A DNA stretch of 29,939 nt from an uncultured bacterium (GTDB lineage Bacteria > Patescibacteriota > Minisyncoccia > SW-4-49-11): positions 1 through 29,939 of the forward strand of contig CAJXTH010000001.1 of NCBI GenBank assembly GCA_913060955.1, written 5' to 3'. Under the pieces are notes generated by a model, which was not told the origin of the DNA, searched no databases, and saw only the letters and a program-made list of their open reading frames with translations. The position numbers were made by a program, and so were the translations under genes. This document shows, piece by piece, positions 23,532 through 29,939 of the stretch (within the stretch, counting starts at the first letter, position 1; the number at the start of each line of letters is the position of its first letter).

Positions 23532-23558
23532 TTGACAACATACGTAATATTGTATAAA
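23532..23558 (+). promoter_or_regulatory. Promoter-like sequence between dehydrogenase stop and terminator
   Basis: A perfect TTGACA at 23532-23537, one base after the stop codon, and TATAAA at 23553-23558. The spacer is 15 bp, shorter than ideal; a -10 shifted by two bases would give 17 bp with TAAACT. Confidence 0.45.
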
Positions 23559-23563
23559 CTCAG

Positions 23564-23623
23564 AGTACAAATCGCCACATAGGCGCGACCCCAATCACCC
23601 AGGTGGTTGGGGGTCATTTTTTT
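23564..23623 (+). ncRNA. Candidate very small RNA ending at the dehydrogenase terminator
   Basis: If the promoter at 23532-23558 is used, a transcript of about 60 nt results: a short hairpin (CGCC 23573-23576 with GGCG 23582-23585) and then the terminator stem. It contains no plausible ORF. It could equally be just the 3' end of the dehydrogenase mRNA. Confidence 0.3.
23587..23623 (+). terminator. Intrinsic terminator after the dehydrogenase gene
   Basis: GACCCC 23587-23592 pairs with GGGGTC 23610-23615, continued by AATCAC with GTGGTT around one bulged G, then seven T (23617-23623). It overlaps the last codon of the converging PemK gene on the other strand. Confidence 0.9.
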
Positions 23624-24027
23624 ATAAAAAGATCCAAAAACGAACTTTTGATAAGCTGAAAGTCATGTATTGATAATCTCCCCATACGATAATCCAATCG
23701 TTTTCCATCCATAACTCTCATTTGAGAAATCATAGCCGAACGAATTTTTCCTTTATGGGTAAATTCTATATAAAAGGGATTCTTGGGTTTGTTCTTTGTG
23801 CTTGTGGGAATACCAAAGAATAATCGTTTATTAAATTTTAGTAAGACAATTACTGGACGATGAAAAAAATCGTTCTTTCCGCTCGATTCAAATCCAACAT
23901 TTTCTCCAAAAGATGTCATCCACAAATCACGCTCTTTGAACCCAGGGATGTTTTGAGATGATTGGTCGAGAGACTTTTTGATTGGAAGCCATTGTTCAAA
24001 TCGTTTTACAAAAGGAATCTTTTTCAT
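23614..24027 (-). CDS. PemK/MazF-family toxin (orphan)
   Basis: A 137-aa protein whose residues about 33-130 match the PemK/MazF core: RDLWMTSFGENVGFE, then HRPVIVLLKF (R57, P58), GIPTST (75-77) and the strongly conserved SAMISQMRVMDGKRL (S101, Q102, R104, D107), followed by the usual final helix. Members are mRNA-cutting ribonucleases normally held by a small antitoxin. No antitoxin gene is adjacent; upstream, 2 bases away, is an RBBP9-type hydrolase, and downstream is the converging dehydrogenase terminator. The N-terminal about 30 residues are an extension (FVKRFEQWLPIKKSLDQ). It may be a stand-alone regulator or be neutralised in trans. Confidence 0.85.
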   Translation of the reverse strand: MKKIPFVKRFEQWLPIKKSLDQSSQNIPGFKERDLWMTSFGENVGFESSGKNDFFHRPVIVLLKFNKRLFFGIPTSTKNKPKNPFYIEFTHKGKIRSAMISQMRVMDGKRLDYRMGRLSIHDFQLIKSSFLDLFIKK

Positions 24028-24029
24028 AC

Positions 24030-24572
24030 CTATGAAAGCTCCTCCACAATCAAATCAGCCCATTTTTCGTCCAGAAAGTGATCAGAGTCAGGAACTGCGA
24101 CCAATCGAGCTCCCAACTCTGAAGCAATAACTTCTGACTGCTCAAATGGAATCCGCGAATCATCGAGAGATCCAATGACGATCCACTCTTTTGCCATGTC
24201 TCGGACCTTGGCAATATTGAGTTCTCGATCAAAAAAGTTAGCATAGGCGCCATCTCGAAAGGAAGCGTTGGATGTCCAGTTCGCAAACGGTCCCACCAAT
24301 ACTCCTCGATCAATTTGGATATCATGTTCTTCTAAAAATCGAATCAAGGCTCGAGTTCCTAAACTATGTCCAATCATCGTAACTAGATCATCAGACTGTT
24401 CGAGAGCATTGGCGATAATCGGCTCCCATTGGGTATATACAGGGCTTCGTCCGCCCGGAAAGTCGGGGGCAATCACCGTTTCTCCGGATTCTACCAACAA
24501 TTCTTTTAACCGAGGGTGCCAGTTTGATTCGGATGATCCGTTATATCCATGAATGTCGATTGTGGTTGCCAT
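24030..24572 (-). CDS. RBBP9/YdeN-family alpha/beta serine hydrolase
   Basis: A 180-aa compact alpha/beta hydrolase of normal size for the RBBP9/YdeN group. The N-terminal IDIHGYNGSS is the oxyanion segment; S70 in GHSLG is the nucleophile; D138 (LDDSRIPF) and H165 (DSDHFL) complete the triad. The natural substrate of bacterial members is unknown; some are carboxylesterases. It is in the - strand operon between the 68-aa membrane protein (7 bases) and the PemK-like toxin (2 bases). The start ATG at 24572 follows an A/T-rich leader without a Shine-Dalgarno. Confidence 0.9.
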   Translation of the reverse strand: MATTIDIHGYNGSSESNWHPRLKELLVESGETVIAPDFPGGRSPVYTQWEPIIANALEQSDDLVTMIGHSLGTRALIRFLEEHDIQIDRGVLVGPFANWTSNASFRDGAYANFFDRELNIAKVRDMAKEWIVIGSLDDSRIPFEQSEVIASELGARLVAVPDSDHFLDEKWADLIVEELS

Positions 24573-24579
24573 ATTTTTT

Positions 24580-24786
24580 CTAGGTATTAAATGTCTGCAT
24601 GACTGCTAATATAATTCCCCAAACAATCATTGCTCCACCAATTCCCATAATGATTGCCAAAATAATGGGAGCAAAGAGCATACCAAGTGCCGCTAACCCT
24701 GCTAAGACCAGTCCTCCAATAATAAACCATCGTGGATCACCTTGAGGCATCTTGCCGCCAGCTGGCTGTACAATTTTTACTTTCAT
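24580..24786 (-). CDS. Small membrane protein, 68 aa
   Basis: Unrecognised. After a basic N-terminus (MKVKIVQPAGGKMPQGDPRW) come two closely packed hydrophobic segments, about 21-41 and 43-64, with several Gly residues (IIMGIGGAMIVWGIILAVMQ). It is likely a hairpin membrane protein with both ends in the cytoplasm. It lies in the operon 4 bases after the aminopeptidase stop and 7 bases before the RBBP9-like hydrolase. No function can be assigned. The tight spacing on both sides and the codon usage of its neighbours support it as a real gene. Confidence 0.65.
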   Translation of the reverse strand: MKVKIVQPAGGKMPQGDPRWFIIGGLVLAGLAALGMLFAPIILAIIMGIGGAMIVWGIILAVMQTFNT

Positions 24787-24790
24787 AGAT

Positions 24791-26131
24791 TTATTGAATA
24801 AGTGATTCTAATTGGTCGATTTCTTTGGGAATTGCTTCGGTGAGATTTTCGATTCCTGAATCAGTCTTCACAATATCGTCTTCGATTCGGACTCCAATTC
24901 CCCGAAGTTCAGCCGGGACGGTTTCATCGTCAGCCGTAAAGTAGAGTCCCGGTTCGATGGTAATTGCCATCCCCGGCTCAAATGACACCGATGCTCTGGT
25001 GCCTTCCAAGGATCGATAGGTTCCGACGTCATGCACGTCTAGCCCAATATAGTGTCCCGTTCCGTGCATGTAGTACCGAGCGTATTCTCGATTCTCAATT
25101 AACTCATCAACATCTCCGGAAAGAACTCCAAGCTCCACCAACCCTTCGGTCAAAACCCGAATGGCTGTTTCGTGAATCGATCCGGTAGTACCCCCTTCTC
25201 GAGCAGCCTCGTCAAGAGCAGCATACTGAGCCTTGAGAACTGTGTTGTAGACTCGCTTTTGCGGTTCCGTGAATGTTCCAGAAGCAGGATAACATCGAGT
25301 AATATCTGAGGCATAATACCCATACTCACAACCAGCATCTACCAAAACAAGATCATTTTGTCCTACCTTGGCATCGTTAGCAGTGTAGTGAAGGGTACAG
25401 GCATTTGCTCCGGTAGCTACAATCGGAGGATAGGACCAAGGAGCTCCTTCTTTTCTAAATCCATACAAGAGTTCTGCTTCCAGCTGGTACTCGTAGACGT
25501 CTCCTTTTTTCATTCCCTCAACCAAAGCCCGATACATTCGCTCGTGAGCCTCCACCGCGATTCGGGCCGAGATCCGCATCTGCTCCCCTTCCCAATCTGA
25601 TTTAAACCCTCGTAATTGAGACATCATCAAGTTCGTCCGAGAAACAGATTCAATGCGTTCGGTAACTCCTCGTCGAGCATCGTCGGTGAGGTATCGTCCG
25701 AGTCGATTGCGTAATTCTCGATAGGACTGACCACCCAGGTCAACAAATACTTCCGTACCCCCCCCGAAGAGTTCCGGCCAATCCTGCTCGAATTGCGGGT
25801 GATCAGATACTGCTTCAATTCCACTGACTTCTGCAGCACCATCTTTTCCCAGTTTCTTTCCCGTCCATTGTTCTTTGGACGGATCAAATGGAGCAACATA
25901 GAGATACTCTTCCCGATTCCTGTCGTGATCAAGTTTCAAAACATAGACTCCGTCTTCTTCGTTGATCCCAGTCAGGTACCAAAAGTCACTATCCTGGCGA
26001 AATGGATATTCAGTATCTGCATTCCGGGTTTGGACTTCAGCAGAAAACAGAACCAATATGGAATTGGCTGGCATAAGCTCAGCAACTCGATCTCGTCGAG
26101 TCTGGAGTTCGGAAAGAGGAATCTTATACAT
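24791..26131 (-). CDS. pepP: Xaa-Pro aminopeptidase (M24B, AMP_N type)
   Basis: Two domains: an AMP_N N-terminal domain (about 1-150, with LVLFSAEVQTRNAD and FWYLTGINEEDGVY) and a pita-bread catalytic domain. Counting from the chosen start, the five metal ligands are D265 (LVDAG), D276 (SDITR), H360 (GTGHYIG), E393 (IEPGLYF) and E417 (VRIEDD), as in manganese-dependent aminopeptidase P, which removes an N-terminal residue before proline. I chose the ATG at 26131 (MYKIPLSEL), giving 446 aa. An ATG ten codons upstream (26161) lies well inside the preceding small gene. The chosen start overlaps that gene by 8 bases (ATGTATAA), a typical coupling arrangement. Confidence 0.93.
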   Translation of the reverse strand: MYKIPLSELQTRRDRVAELMPANSILVLFSAEVQTRNADTEYPFRQDSDFWYLTGINEEDGVYVLKLDHDRNREEYLYVAPFDPSKEQWTGKKLGKDGAAEVSGIEAVSDHPQFEQDWPELFGGGTEVFVDLGGQSYRELRNRLGRYLTDDARRGVTERIESVSRTNLMMSQLRGFKSDWEGEQMRISARIAVEAHERMYRALVEGMKKGDVYEYQLEAELLYGFRKEGAPWSYPPIVATGANACTLHYTANDAKVGQNDLVLVDAGCEYGYYASDITRCYPASGTFTEPQKRVYNTVLKAQYAALDEAAREGGTTGSIHETAIRVLTEGLVELGVLSGDVDELIENREYARYYMHGTGHYIGLDVHDVGTYRSLEGTRASVSFEPGMAITIEPGLYFTADDETVPAELRGIGVRIEDDIVKTDSGIENLTEAIPKEIDQLESLIQ

Positions 26132-26336
26132 CGTCGAATCCGTCGTTAACTTCGTAGGCAAGCTCCATGATTTTTGCCTCGTATTCGTGTTCAGGAATCA
26201 CATCTCGCCACTCTTGGGCGAAGAGTTCTACCACCTGAGCAAACTCAGCTTCCGGCAATCGAATTTGGTTTTGTTTCAAAATCTGGCCGACCAGTTGTTC
26301 AACATCTTCTTCTTGTTGTAAAGTAAGGGTGTCCAT
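26124..26336 (-). CDS. Small acidic helical protein, 70 aa
   Basis: Function unknown. A strongly acidic, helical protein (LTLQQEEDVEQLVGQILKQ, then EFAQVVELFAQEWRDVI, ending AYEVNDGFDDV). It has no membrane segment. It somewhat resembles short DUF5663-like proteins known from candidate-phylum bacteria, but I cannot confirm that. It is the first gene of the - strand operon; its stop overlaps the aminopeptidase start by 8 bases. A -10 (TACAAT on the - strand, about 30 bases before the ATG) overlaps the start region of the divergent cyclo-ligase gene. Confidence 0.65.
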   Translation of the reverse strand: MDTLTLQQEEDVEQLVGQILKQNQIRLPEAEFAQVVELFAQEWRDVIPEHEYEAKIMELAYEVNDGFDDV

Positions 26337-26376
26337 ATCGTATTCAGTTATCTTTCAGTCTTTATTGTACCAAGAT

Positions 26377-26937
26377 ATGCCAACCAACGACAAGACCTCT
26401 CTTCGAACCCACTATCGATCGCTCCGCAAACTTCCGACCACTCGGAACGTATTTATAGTACCAAAGTTAGAAACCATACCCCCTCGCCCACAAACACTCC
26501 ACACCTACCTATCGCTTCCGGGAGAGATCGATACCCACCCCATTCTTTCTTGGGCCTGGGACCATGATATCCAAACGTTCACTTCCATTCCTCAACCCAA
26601 CGGAGTCCTCACCCATCACCCTATCCTTCCCAATACTCAACTTAGTTGCCATGCCTGGGGAATGATGATTCCTGATACTCCGGCTACTGAGATTCCTGAT
26701 CTCGATTGGATTGTGGTTCCCGGTCTTGCCTTTGATTTGTCAGGAACTCGACTCGGATTTGGCGGCGGATATTACGATCGGTTTCTGGCTACGCACCCGG
26801 AATCTCATACCATTGGACTATGTTTTGATAGCCAACTCCACCCAGAACCGCTTCCCCGCGAACCTCACGATATTCCAGTAGACACAATCATAACAGAAAC
26901 CAGGGTTATAAACGCGAAAACGCCACCGCGAAGGTGA
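26377..26937 (+). CDS. 5-formyltetrahydrofolate cyclo-ligase
   Basis: A 186-aa protein from the ATG at 26377, which matches family N-termini (KTSLRTHYRSLR) and is preceded by AT; an ATG at 26329 would add 16 unrelated residues and overlap the divergent gene. The ATP-dependent enzyme turns 5-formyl-THF into 5,10-methenyl-THF. The family signature GFGGGYYDRFL is at 127-137, after VVPGLAFDLSGTRLG, and CFDSQLHPEPLPREPHDIPV is the typical C-terminal region. The middle section is less conserved than usual. It is a single + strand gene, divergent from the aminopeptidase operon; its terminator overlaps the stop codon. Confidence 0.92.
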   Translation: MPTNDKTSLRTHYRSLRKLPTTRNVFIVPKLETIPPRPQTLHTYLSLPGEIDTHPILSWAWDHDIQTFTSIPQPNGVLTHHPILPNTQLSCHAWGMMIPDTPATEIPDLDWIVVPGLAFDLSGTRLGFGGGYYDRFLATHPESHTIGLCFDSQLHPEPLPREPHDIPVDTIITETRVINAKTPPRR

Positions 26938-26947
26938 CGTTTTCTGT
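26893..26947 (+). terminator. Terminator hairpin overlapping the cyclo-ligase stop codon
   Basis: AAAACG 26917-26922 with CGTTTT 26938-26943 and CACC 26924-26927 with GGTG 26933-26936 (one mismatch), loop GCGAA. An outer arm, ACAGAAA 26893-26899 with TTTCTGT 26941-26947, is an alternative fold. The T run is only four bases. Confidence 0.55.
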
Positions 26948-27002
26948 AACAGTCTGTGAAAGGTGCGTTTGTATTATACGCCCCCACCATAGATTGTCAA
27001 AT

Positions 27003-27034
27003 AAAAAATGGGAGAATCTATCACGACTCTCCCA
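27003..27034 (-). terminator. Intrinsic terminator of the cyclophilin/small membrane peptide unit
   Basis: TGGGAGA 27009-27015 pairs with TCTCCCA 27028-27034 around a 12-nt loop. On the - strand it is followed by six T (27008-27003), a clear terminator 40 bases beyond the small gene. Confidence 0.88.
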
Positions 27035-27073
27035 ATGATACTCCTCTTCGTGTTAAAGTTCACCACACCCCGC

Positions 27074-27193
27074 CTAGAAAAACTTATAACCTCCTTGCAA
27101 ATACAGTATTACAGCAAATACTATTAGACTTGCAAGCAACATGCCAGTCTTAGTGGAGATTCGTTTCTTAAACTTAACCAGGGTATTTTTCAC
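27074..27193 (-). CDS. Small single-pass membrane peptide, 39 aa
   Basis: A GTG-started frame of 39 codons. It has a basic N-terminus (KNTLVKFKKRISTKTG), one hydrophobic helix (MLLASLIVFAVILYL) and a short aromatic tail (QGGYKFF). It is one of the few genes here with a Shine-Dalgarno-like AGG (GGAAGGATAACA before the GTG). It lies 71 bases after the cyclophilin stop and ends 39 bases before a clear terminator; a weak promoter of its own is possible (TTTTCA, 17 bp, TAATGT). It has no known relative that I recognise. The positive-inside charge and correct placement before a terminator argue that it is real. Most of the remaining 26938-27264 region holds nothing else. Confidence 0.5.
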   Translation of the reverse strand: MKNTLVKFKKRISTKTGMLLASLIVFAVILYLQGGYKFF

Positions 27194-27264
27194 TGTTATC
27201 CTTCCCGTAACAAAAAGCGGTCTACATTATTAGTAAACAGTATTTTTGAAAATTCGGCAAGTCC

Positions 27265-27912
27265 TTACTTCCGTACGACACTCACAGACTCAACGACCAC
27301 TGGTTCTAGGGGAAGATCTCGGGCGTCAGTCTCAACAGCTTCGATTGCTTCAACTACTTCCATTCCTTCGAGTACTCGTCCAAAGTTGGTGTGGGCTCCG
27401 TCAAGCCACGGAGTTGCCTCAGCGGTCACGATAAAGAATTGAGATCCGTTGGTGTTTGGTCCCGAGTTTGCCATAGCTACACTTCCTCGAACTAACGGTT
27501 CGTTGTTAAACTCATCAGCAAATTCAAAGTCAGGTCCTCCAGTTCCGTACCGAGCTTTGGCAGCCGGATCTTTGGTCAAAGGGTCTCCTCCTTGGATCAT
27601 AAAGTCAGCAATGACTCGATGAAATTGAGTCCCGTCATAATATCCTTGTTCCACAAAGTCCATAATGTATCCAACGGTATTCGGAGATTTATCTTGGAAG
27701 AGTTCCACCGTAATGTCTCCCTTCGTGGTTTCAAATTTGATAATTGGTCGTTCGCTCGGCGTTGTTGGTTCCATAGGTTCTGATTCGGTTAATTCAGTAA
27801 GTTGAGCATCCAGGGTTCGCTGTCCTTGGGAAGCAAACTGAGCATTCATTGCAAGACTAATTCCCCCAATGACTAACCCAATCCCCGCTGCCAGGTACAG
27901 ATATTGTTTCAT
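27265..27912 (-). CDS. Membrane-anchored cyclophilin-type peptidyl-prolyl isomerase
   Basis: A 215-aa protein. Residues about 4-24 form an uncleaved signal anchor, followed by a Thr/Glu/Pro-rich linker (25-55) and a compact bacterial cyclophilin domain (about 57-214). Catalytic-site features are FHRVIADFMIQGGDP (R99, F104, Q107) and NTNGSQFFIVTA. The human cyclophilin Trp is replaced by Leu in TPWLDGAHTNFG, as usual in bacteria. It catalyses proline isomerisation in proteins folding outside the membrane. It is followed by the 39-aa membrane peptide and a terminator; the histidine kinase gene ends 38 bases before its start. Confidence 0.93.
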   Translation of the reverse strand: MKQYLYLAAGIGLVIGGISLAMNAQFASQGQRTLDAQLTELTESEPMEPTTPSERPIIKFETTKGDITVELFQDKSPNTVGYIMDFVEQGYYDGTQFHRVIADFMIQGGDPLTKDPAAKARYGTGGPDFEFADEFNNEPLVRGSVAMANSGPNTNGSQFFIVTAEATPWLDGAHTNFGRVLEGMEVVEAIEAVETDARDLPLEPVVVESVSVVRK

Positions 27913-27950
27913 ATATTTTCGTTCTTAATCTATGTGTATCATACCATACA

Positions 27951-29360
27951 TTAGGCCATTTCTTCGAATGTTTTCGCCCCACCCCGGGCTTTCATTGGAC
28001 GAGTGGGGATCATTACGTAAAAGGTTGTTCCGTTATTTTCCCTACTCGAAAACCAAATGTCTCCATCAATTTGGAGTAAAATCTGGCGTACAAAATATAA
28101 TCCAAGTCCCGTCCCATTGGTGTCAATTTTCTTGACATTATCCGCTCGAAAGAGTTTTTTGAAAATATCATCTTGCTGACTTTGTGGAATCCCAATTCCT
28201 GAGTCTGATACTTTGAGTATAAATGATTCCCTTGGAACGGTTTTCCCGGCCACCTTTGCCCCTCTTTTTTTAACATTTAGTTTAATATCTACACTCCCTT
28301 TCGGGGTAGTATATTTGATAGCATTTGAAATTACGTTTTGAAAAATAATCCCTACTAACATAGGGTCTCCATGAAATGTATCCGGAAGCTTATCAGAAAT
28401 GGATACATTCAGCTGAAGCTTCTTGTCTTCAATCTGGCATTCAAATTCGGTCAATATTTCGTCGAGAAGTGATGGAACCTGAAAATCTTCAGGAGTAATG
28501 GCAAAGGTACCTAACTCTAATCGGGATATATTGAGAAGAGCATTGATGAGATCAATCATTCTTTTGTTTGCATGCTCTATTTCATCGAGAAAATCTTGTT
28601 GGGTATCAGATAAGTCTTCTTCCTTGAGAAGAGTGGCAAACCAACTAATAGAGGTTAACGGAGTTCGAAGTTGATGAGAAACAAGCGATACAAACTCGGT
28701 TTTGACACGATCAATCTCTATTTCTTCTGTAATATCAAAGGCCACTCCGAGCATTCTCTCAGGAGAGGACTCAATCGGCATACCCGTTACTTTAAAGTAG
28801 GTCTTGGTCTCAGACGACTTCCCAAACTCCACTATAGTGGTAAAACTTCTTCCTTTGGAAAGAGTAGCAAGGAATTCATCCCAAAAGTCCTGCGTAAGTT
28901 TTCCTTGGAGGAGTTTTTGGAGACGAACGAGTGGAATGATTTCCTCTTCCATAGGATCAATTCCGAGGTAATTTCGAAGCTCATCATTCAAGGCAAATTC
29001 CTGAGACTCACCCGACCACTCCCATACCCCGATATGCCCTACCCGAGTAGCGAGTGATAACCGTTCATGAAGTTGTTGCGAGTAGTCACGTTCTTTTTTC
29101 AAATCTTCCATGACGTTCATCATCGCTCGTCGAACGTCTTCCAAATCCGATACATGAGTTTCTAAGGATTCAGTCTTTTTCCCATAGAATTTTTGTATAT
29201 CCGAAGAGATGGTTTGAACACGTTGCTGAAGACTTTGAATCAATAAATTATCTTCCCGACTTTCTTCTTTTCGTCGAACAATCCGCATCCATTCAAATAT
29301 AACGATAATCAAAAATTCTATTAAGATTAAAATCAGTATTACTGTAGCTTGGATACTCAT
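27951..29360 (-). CDS. Membrane sensor histidine kinase with coiled coil and PAS domain
   Basis: A 469-aa kinase. One N-terminal membrane helix (residues 4-27) has no extracellular domain, so the signal is probably cytoplasmic or intramembrane. A coiled coil (about 30-100) leads to a PAS domain (about 105-215, with HIGVWEWSGES). HisKA follows with H229 (VSHQLRTPLTS), then the ATPase domain: N-box QNVISNAIKYT (N346), D386 in VSDSGIGIP and GTGLGLYFVR (G418). No response regulator gene is adjacent, so the partner is elsewhere. The pseudopilin gene stops 10 bases upstream, so the kinase is probably cotranscribed with pilus genes. Confidence 0.94.
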   Translation of the reverse strand: MSIQATVILILILIEFLIIVIFEWMRIVRRKEESREDNLLIQSLQQRVQTISSDIQKFYGKKTESLETHVSDLEDVRRAMMNVMEDLKKERDYSQQLHERLSLATRVGHIGVWEWSGESQEFALNDELRNYLGIDPMEEEIIPLVRLQKLLQGKLTQDFWDEFLATLSKGRSFTTIVEFGKSSETKTYFKVTGMPIESSPERMLGVAFDITEEIEIDRVKTEFVSLVSHQLRTPLTSISWFATLLKEEDLSDTQQDFLDEIEHANKRMIDLINALLNISRLELGTFAITPEDFQVPSLLDEILTEFECQIEDKKLQLNVSISDKLPDTFHGDPMLVGIIFQNVISNAIKYTTPKGSVDIKLNVKKRGAKVAGKTVPRESFILKVSDSGIGIPQSQQDDIFKKLFRADNVKKIDTNGTGLGLYFVRQILLQIDGDIWFSSRENNGTTFYVMIPTRPMKARGGAKTFEEMA

Positions 29361-29370
29361 AACCGTACTC

Positions 29371-29805
29371 TTATCGTATTAATTCAATTTCACTTTGCTC
29401 CGACTCTAACGCTCTCATACTTATTCTGTTGGTATTTGTGAGATACACTTCATACCCTGATCTTGACTCTTCTTTTCCTTTGAACAATGGATCTTGGGGA
29501 ATAGCCGATAAATATTGGGGAACTAAATCTCCCAGAAATAATAACCCCTGGGCTTCACATTGGTCTTGATCTACATGATCCACACACACTTCTGTTGGTT
29601 GAGATGTGACTCCCGCATACCCACCTTCTTCAATCGAATATTGATATATTGCATGCGAAAGCTCTTGAATCTCCGTTCTTCGCTCGCTATCCCGAGCAAT
29701 CTGAAGAGTATTTACGAGATTTCTTTGTAACACGACGGTAATCAGCAAAAATGCAATGATAATTGCTGCGAGTAAGAATTCGAGAAGAGTAAATCCTGGT
29801 TTCAT
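29371..29805 (-). CDS. Type IV pilin-like / pseudopilin with prepilin signal
   Basis: A 144-aa protein with a very short leader MKPG and the prepilin peptidase site G4/F5, then FTLLEFLLAAIIIAFLLIT, with Glu at mature position 5. The globular part has two Cys (VCVDHVDQDQCEAQG) that could form a disulfide, and LVPQYLSAIPQDPLF resembles the C-terminal region of type II secretion major pseudopilins and related pilins. It forms part of a type IV pilus or competence/secretion filament. The partial gene before it (29813-29939) and the kinase after it appear to belong to the same - strand operon. Confidence 0.9.
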   Translation of the reverse strand: MKPGFTLLEFLLAAIIIAFLLITVVLQRNLVNTLQIARDSERRTEIQELSHAIYQYSIEEGGYAGVTSQPTEVCVDHVDQDQCEAQGLLFLGDLVPQYLSAIPQDPLFKGKEESRSGYEVYLTNTNRISMRALESEQSEIELIR

Positions 29806-29812
29806 AGAGGTA

Positions 29813-29939
29813 TTATGATCTTATACGTTGCCATTCATCTAATTCAATTTGAGGCCCTGCAATGTCGATTTGTGCTCGATACAGCTGAACGTATCCGTCG
29901 GCAGCTACCTCGAACTCAATTTCGCTCGCCAAAGGACCG
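29813..29939 (-). CDS. C-terminal 41 residues of a gene cut by the right window edge
   Basis: The - strand frame is open from the window edge to a TAA at 29815-29813 and reads in part SEIEFEVAADGYVQLYRAQ, then DIAGPQIELDEWQRI. The fragment looks like a beta-strand-rich end of a secreted or pilus-related protein, but it is too short to identify. It stops 7 bases before the pseudopilin start, so it probably belongs to the same pilus operon. Confidence 0.55.
   Translation of the reverse strand, partial: GPLASEIEFEVAADGYVQLYRAQIDIAGPQIELDEWQRIRS

Noticed and set aside
23614..24027. Complete PemK/PemI-type toxin-antitoxin pair
   Set aside because: No small antitoxin-like frame lies next to the toxin on either side; the adjacent gene is a serine hydrolase.
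26956..27153. 65-codon + strand frame after the cyclo-ligase gene
   Set aside because: It spans a clear - strand terminator and the opposite-strand membrane peptide gene, and its composition looks random.
1..29939. Alternative genetic code with UGA as glycine
   Set aside because: UGA ends several genes at the expected place and does not occur inside conserved frames.
1..29939. CRISPR arrays, tRNA or rRNA genes
   Set aside because: No regularly spaced direct repeats and no cloverleaf with TTCGA/CCA context were seen by eye on either strand.

Overview
The window reads as a bacterial chromosome segment, probably from a poorly characterised candidate-phylum lineage (CPR/Patescibacteria-like). 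That assignment is an inference from gene content, not from a marker gene. UGA is used as a normal stop (transposase, PemK, formyl-THF cyclo-ligase, the 125-aa membrane protein), so the UGA=Gly code of Gracilibacteria/Absconditabacteria does not apply. Gly is written mostly GGA and Arg mostly CGA in the core genes. Almost no start codon is preceded by a Shine-Dalgarno sequence, yet sigma70-type -35/-10 promoters are easy to find.

Left part, + strand: the C-terminal end of an L,D-transpeptidase (1-441), a 30-bp perfect palindrome, and an IS481/IS3-like DDE transposase (563-1579) whose coding sequence is packed with long inverted repeats. Next comes a complete nine-gene V/A-type ATPase operon in the Enterococcus ntp order: G/H-type stalk, I, K, E, C, F, A, B, D (1628-10613). 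A strong promoter for this operon has its -35 box on the transposase stop codon. The rotor subunit K keeps the residues that bind Na+ in E. hirae NtpK, so the enzyme is probably Na+-coupled. Three spacers inside the operon (before K, A and D) fold into hairpins. The operon ends in a GC-rich intrinsic terminator. It is followed at once by an independent transcription unit of about 213 nt that looks like a new multi-hairpin noncoding RNA (about 10676-10888).

Middle, all - strand (22433 back to 10949): an unrecognised 187-aa protein; a P2-type cation ATPase with altered ion-site residues and two small downstream genes; a membrane protein with a DExxxxHE motif; an SRPBCC protein; a CaCA-family Na+/Ca2+ antiporter; a Nudix hydrolase; an ABC-2 exporter pair; a DUF368/PopT undecaprenyl-phosphate flippase; CcdA; and a bactofilin-like membrane protein. 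Several genes concern ion balance and the cell envelope. A Na+ gradient made by the V-ATPase could drive the CaCA antiporter.

Right part: a + strand D-2-hydroxyacid dehydrogenase ends at a terminator that may belong to a tiny RNA gene. Convergent to it is a - strand operon (26336-23614): small helical protein, Xaa-Pro aminopeptidase, small membrane protein, RBBP9-type hydrolase and an orphan PemK/MazF toxin. Formyl-THF cyclo-ligase is divergent from this operon. At the right edge, on the - strand, are a partial gene, a pseudopilin and a membrane histidine kinase, followed by a membrane-anchored cyclophilin and a 39-aa membrane peptide ending in a clear terminator. No tRNA, rRNA or CRISPR array was seen.
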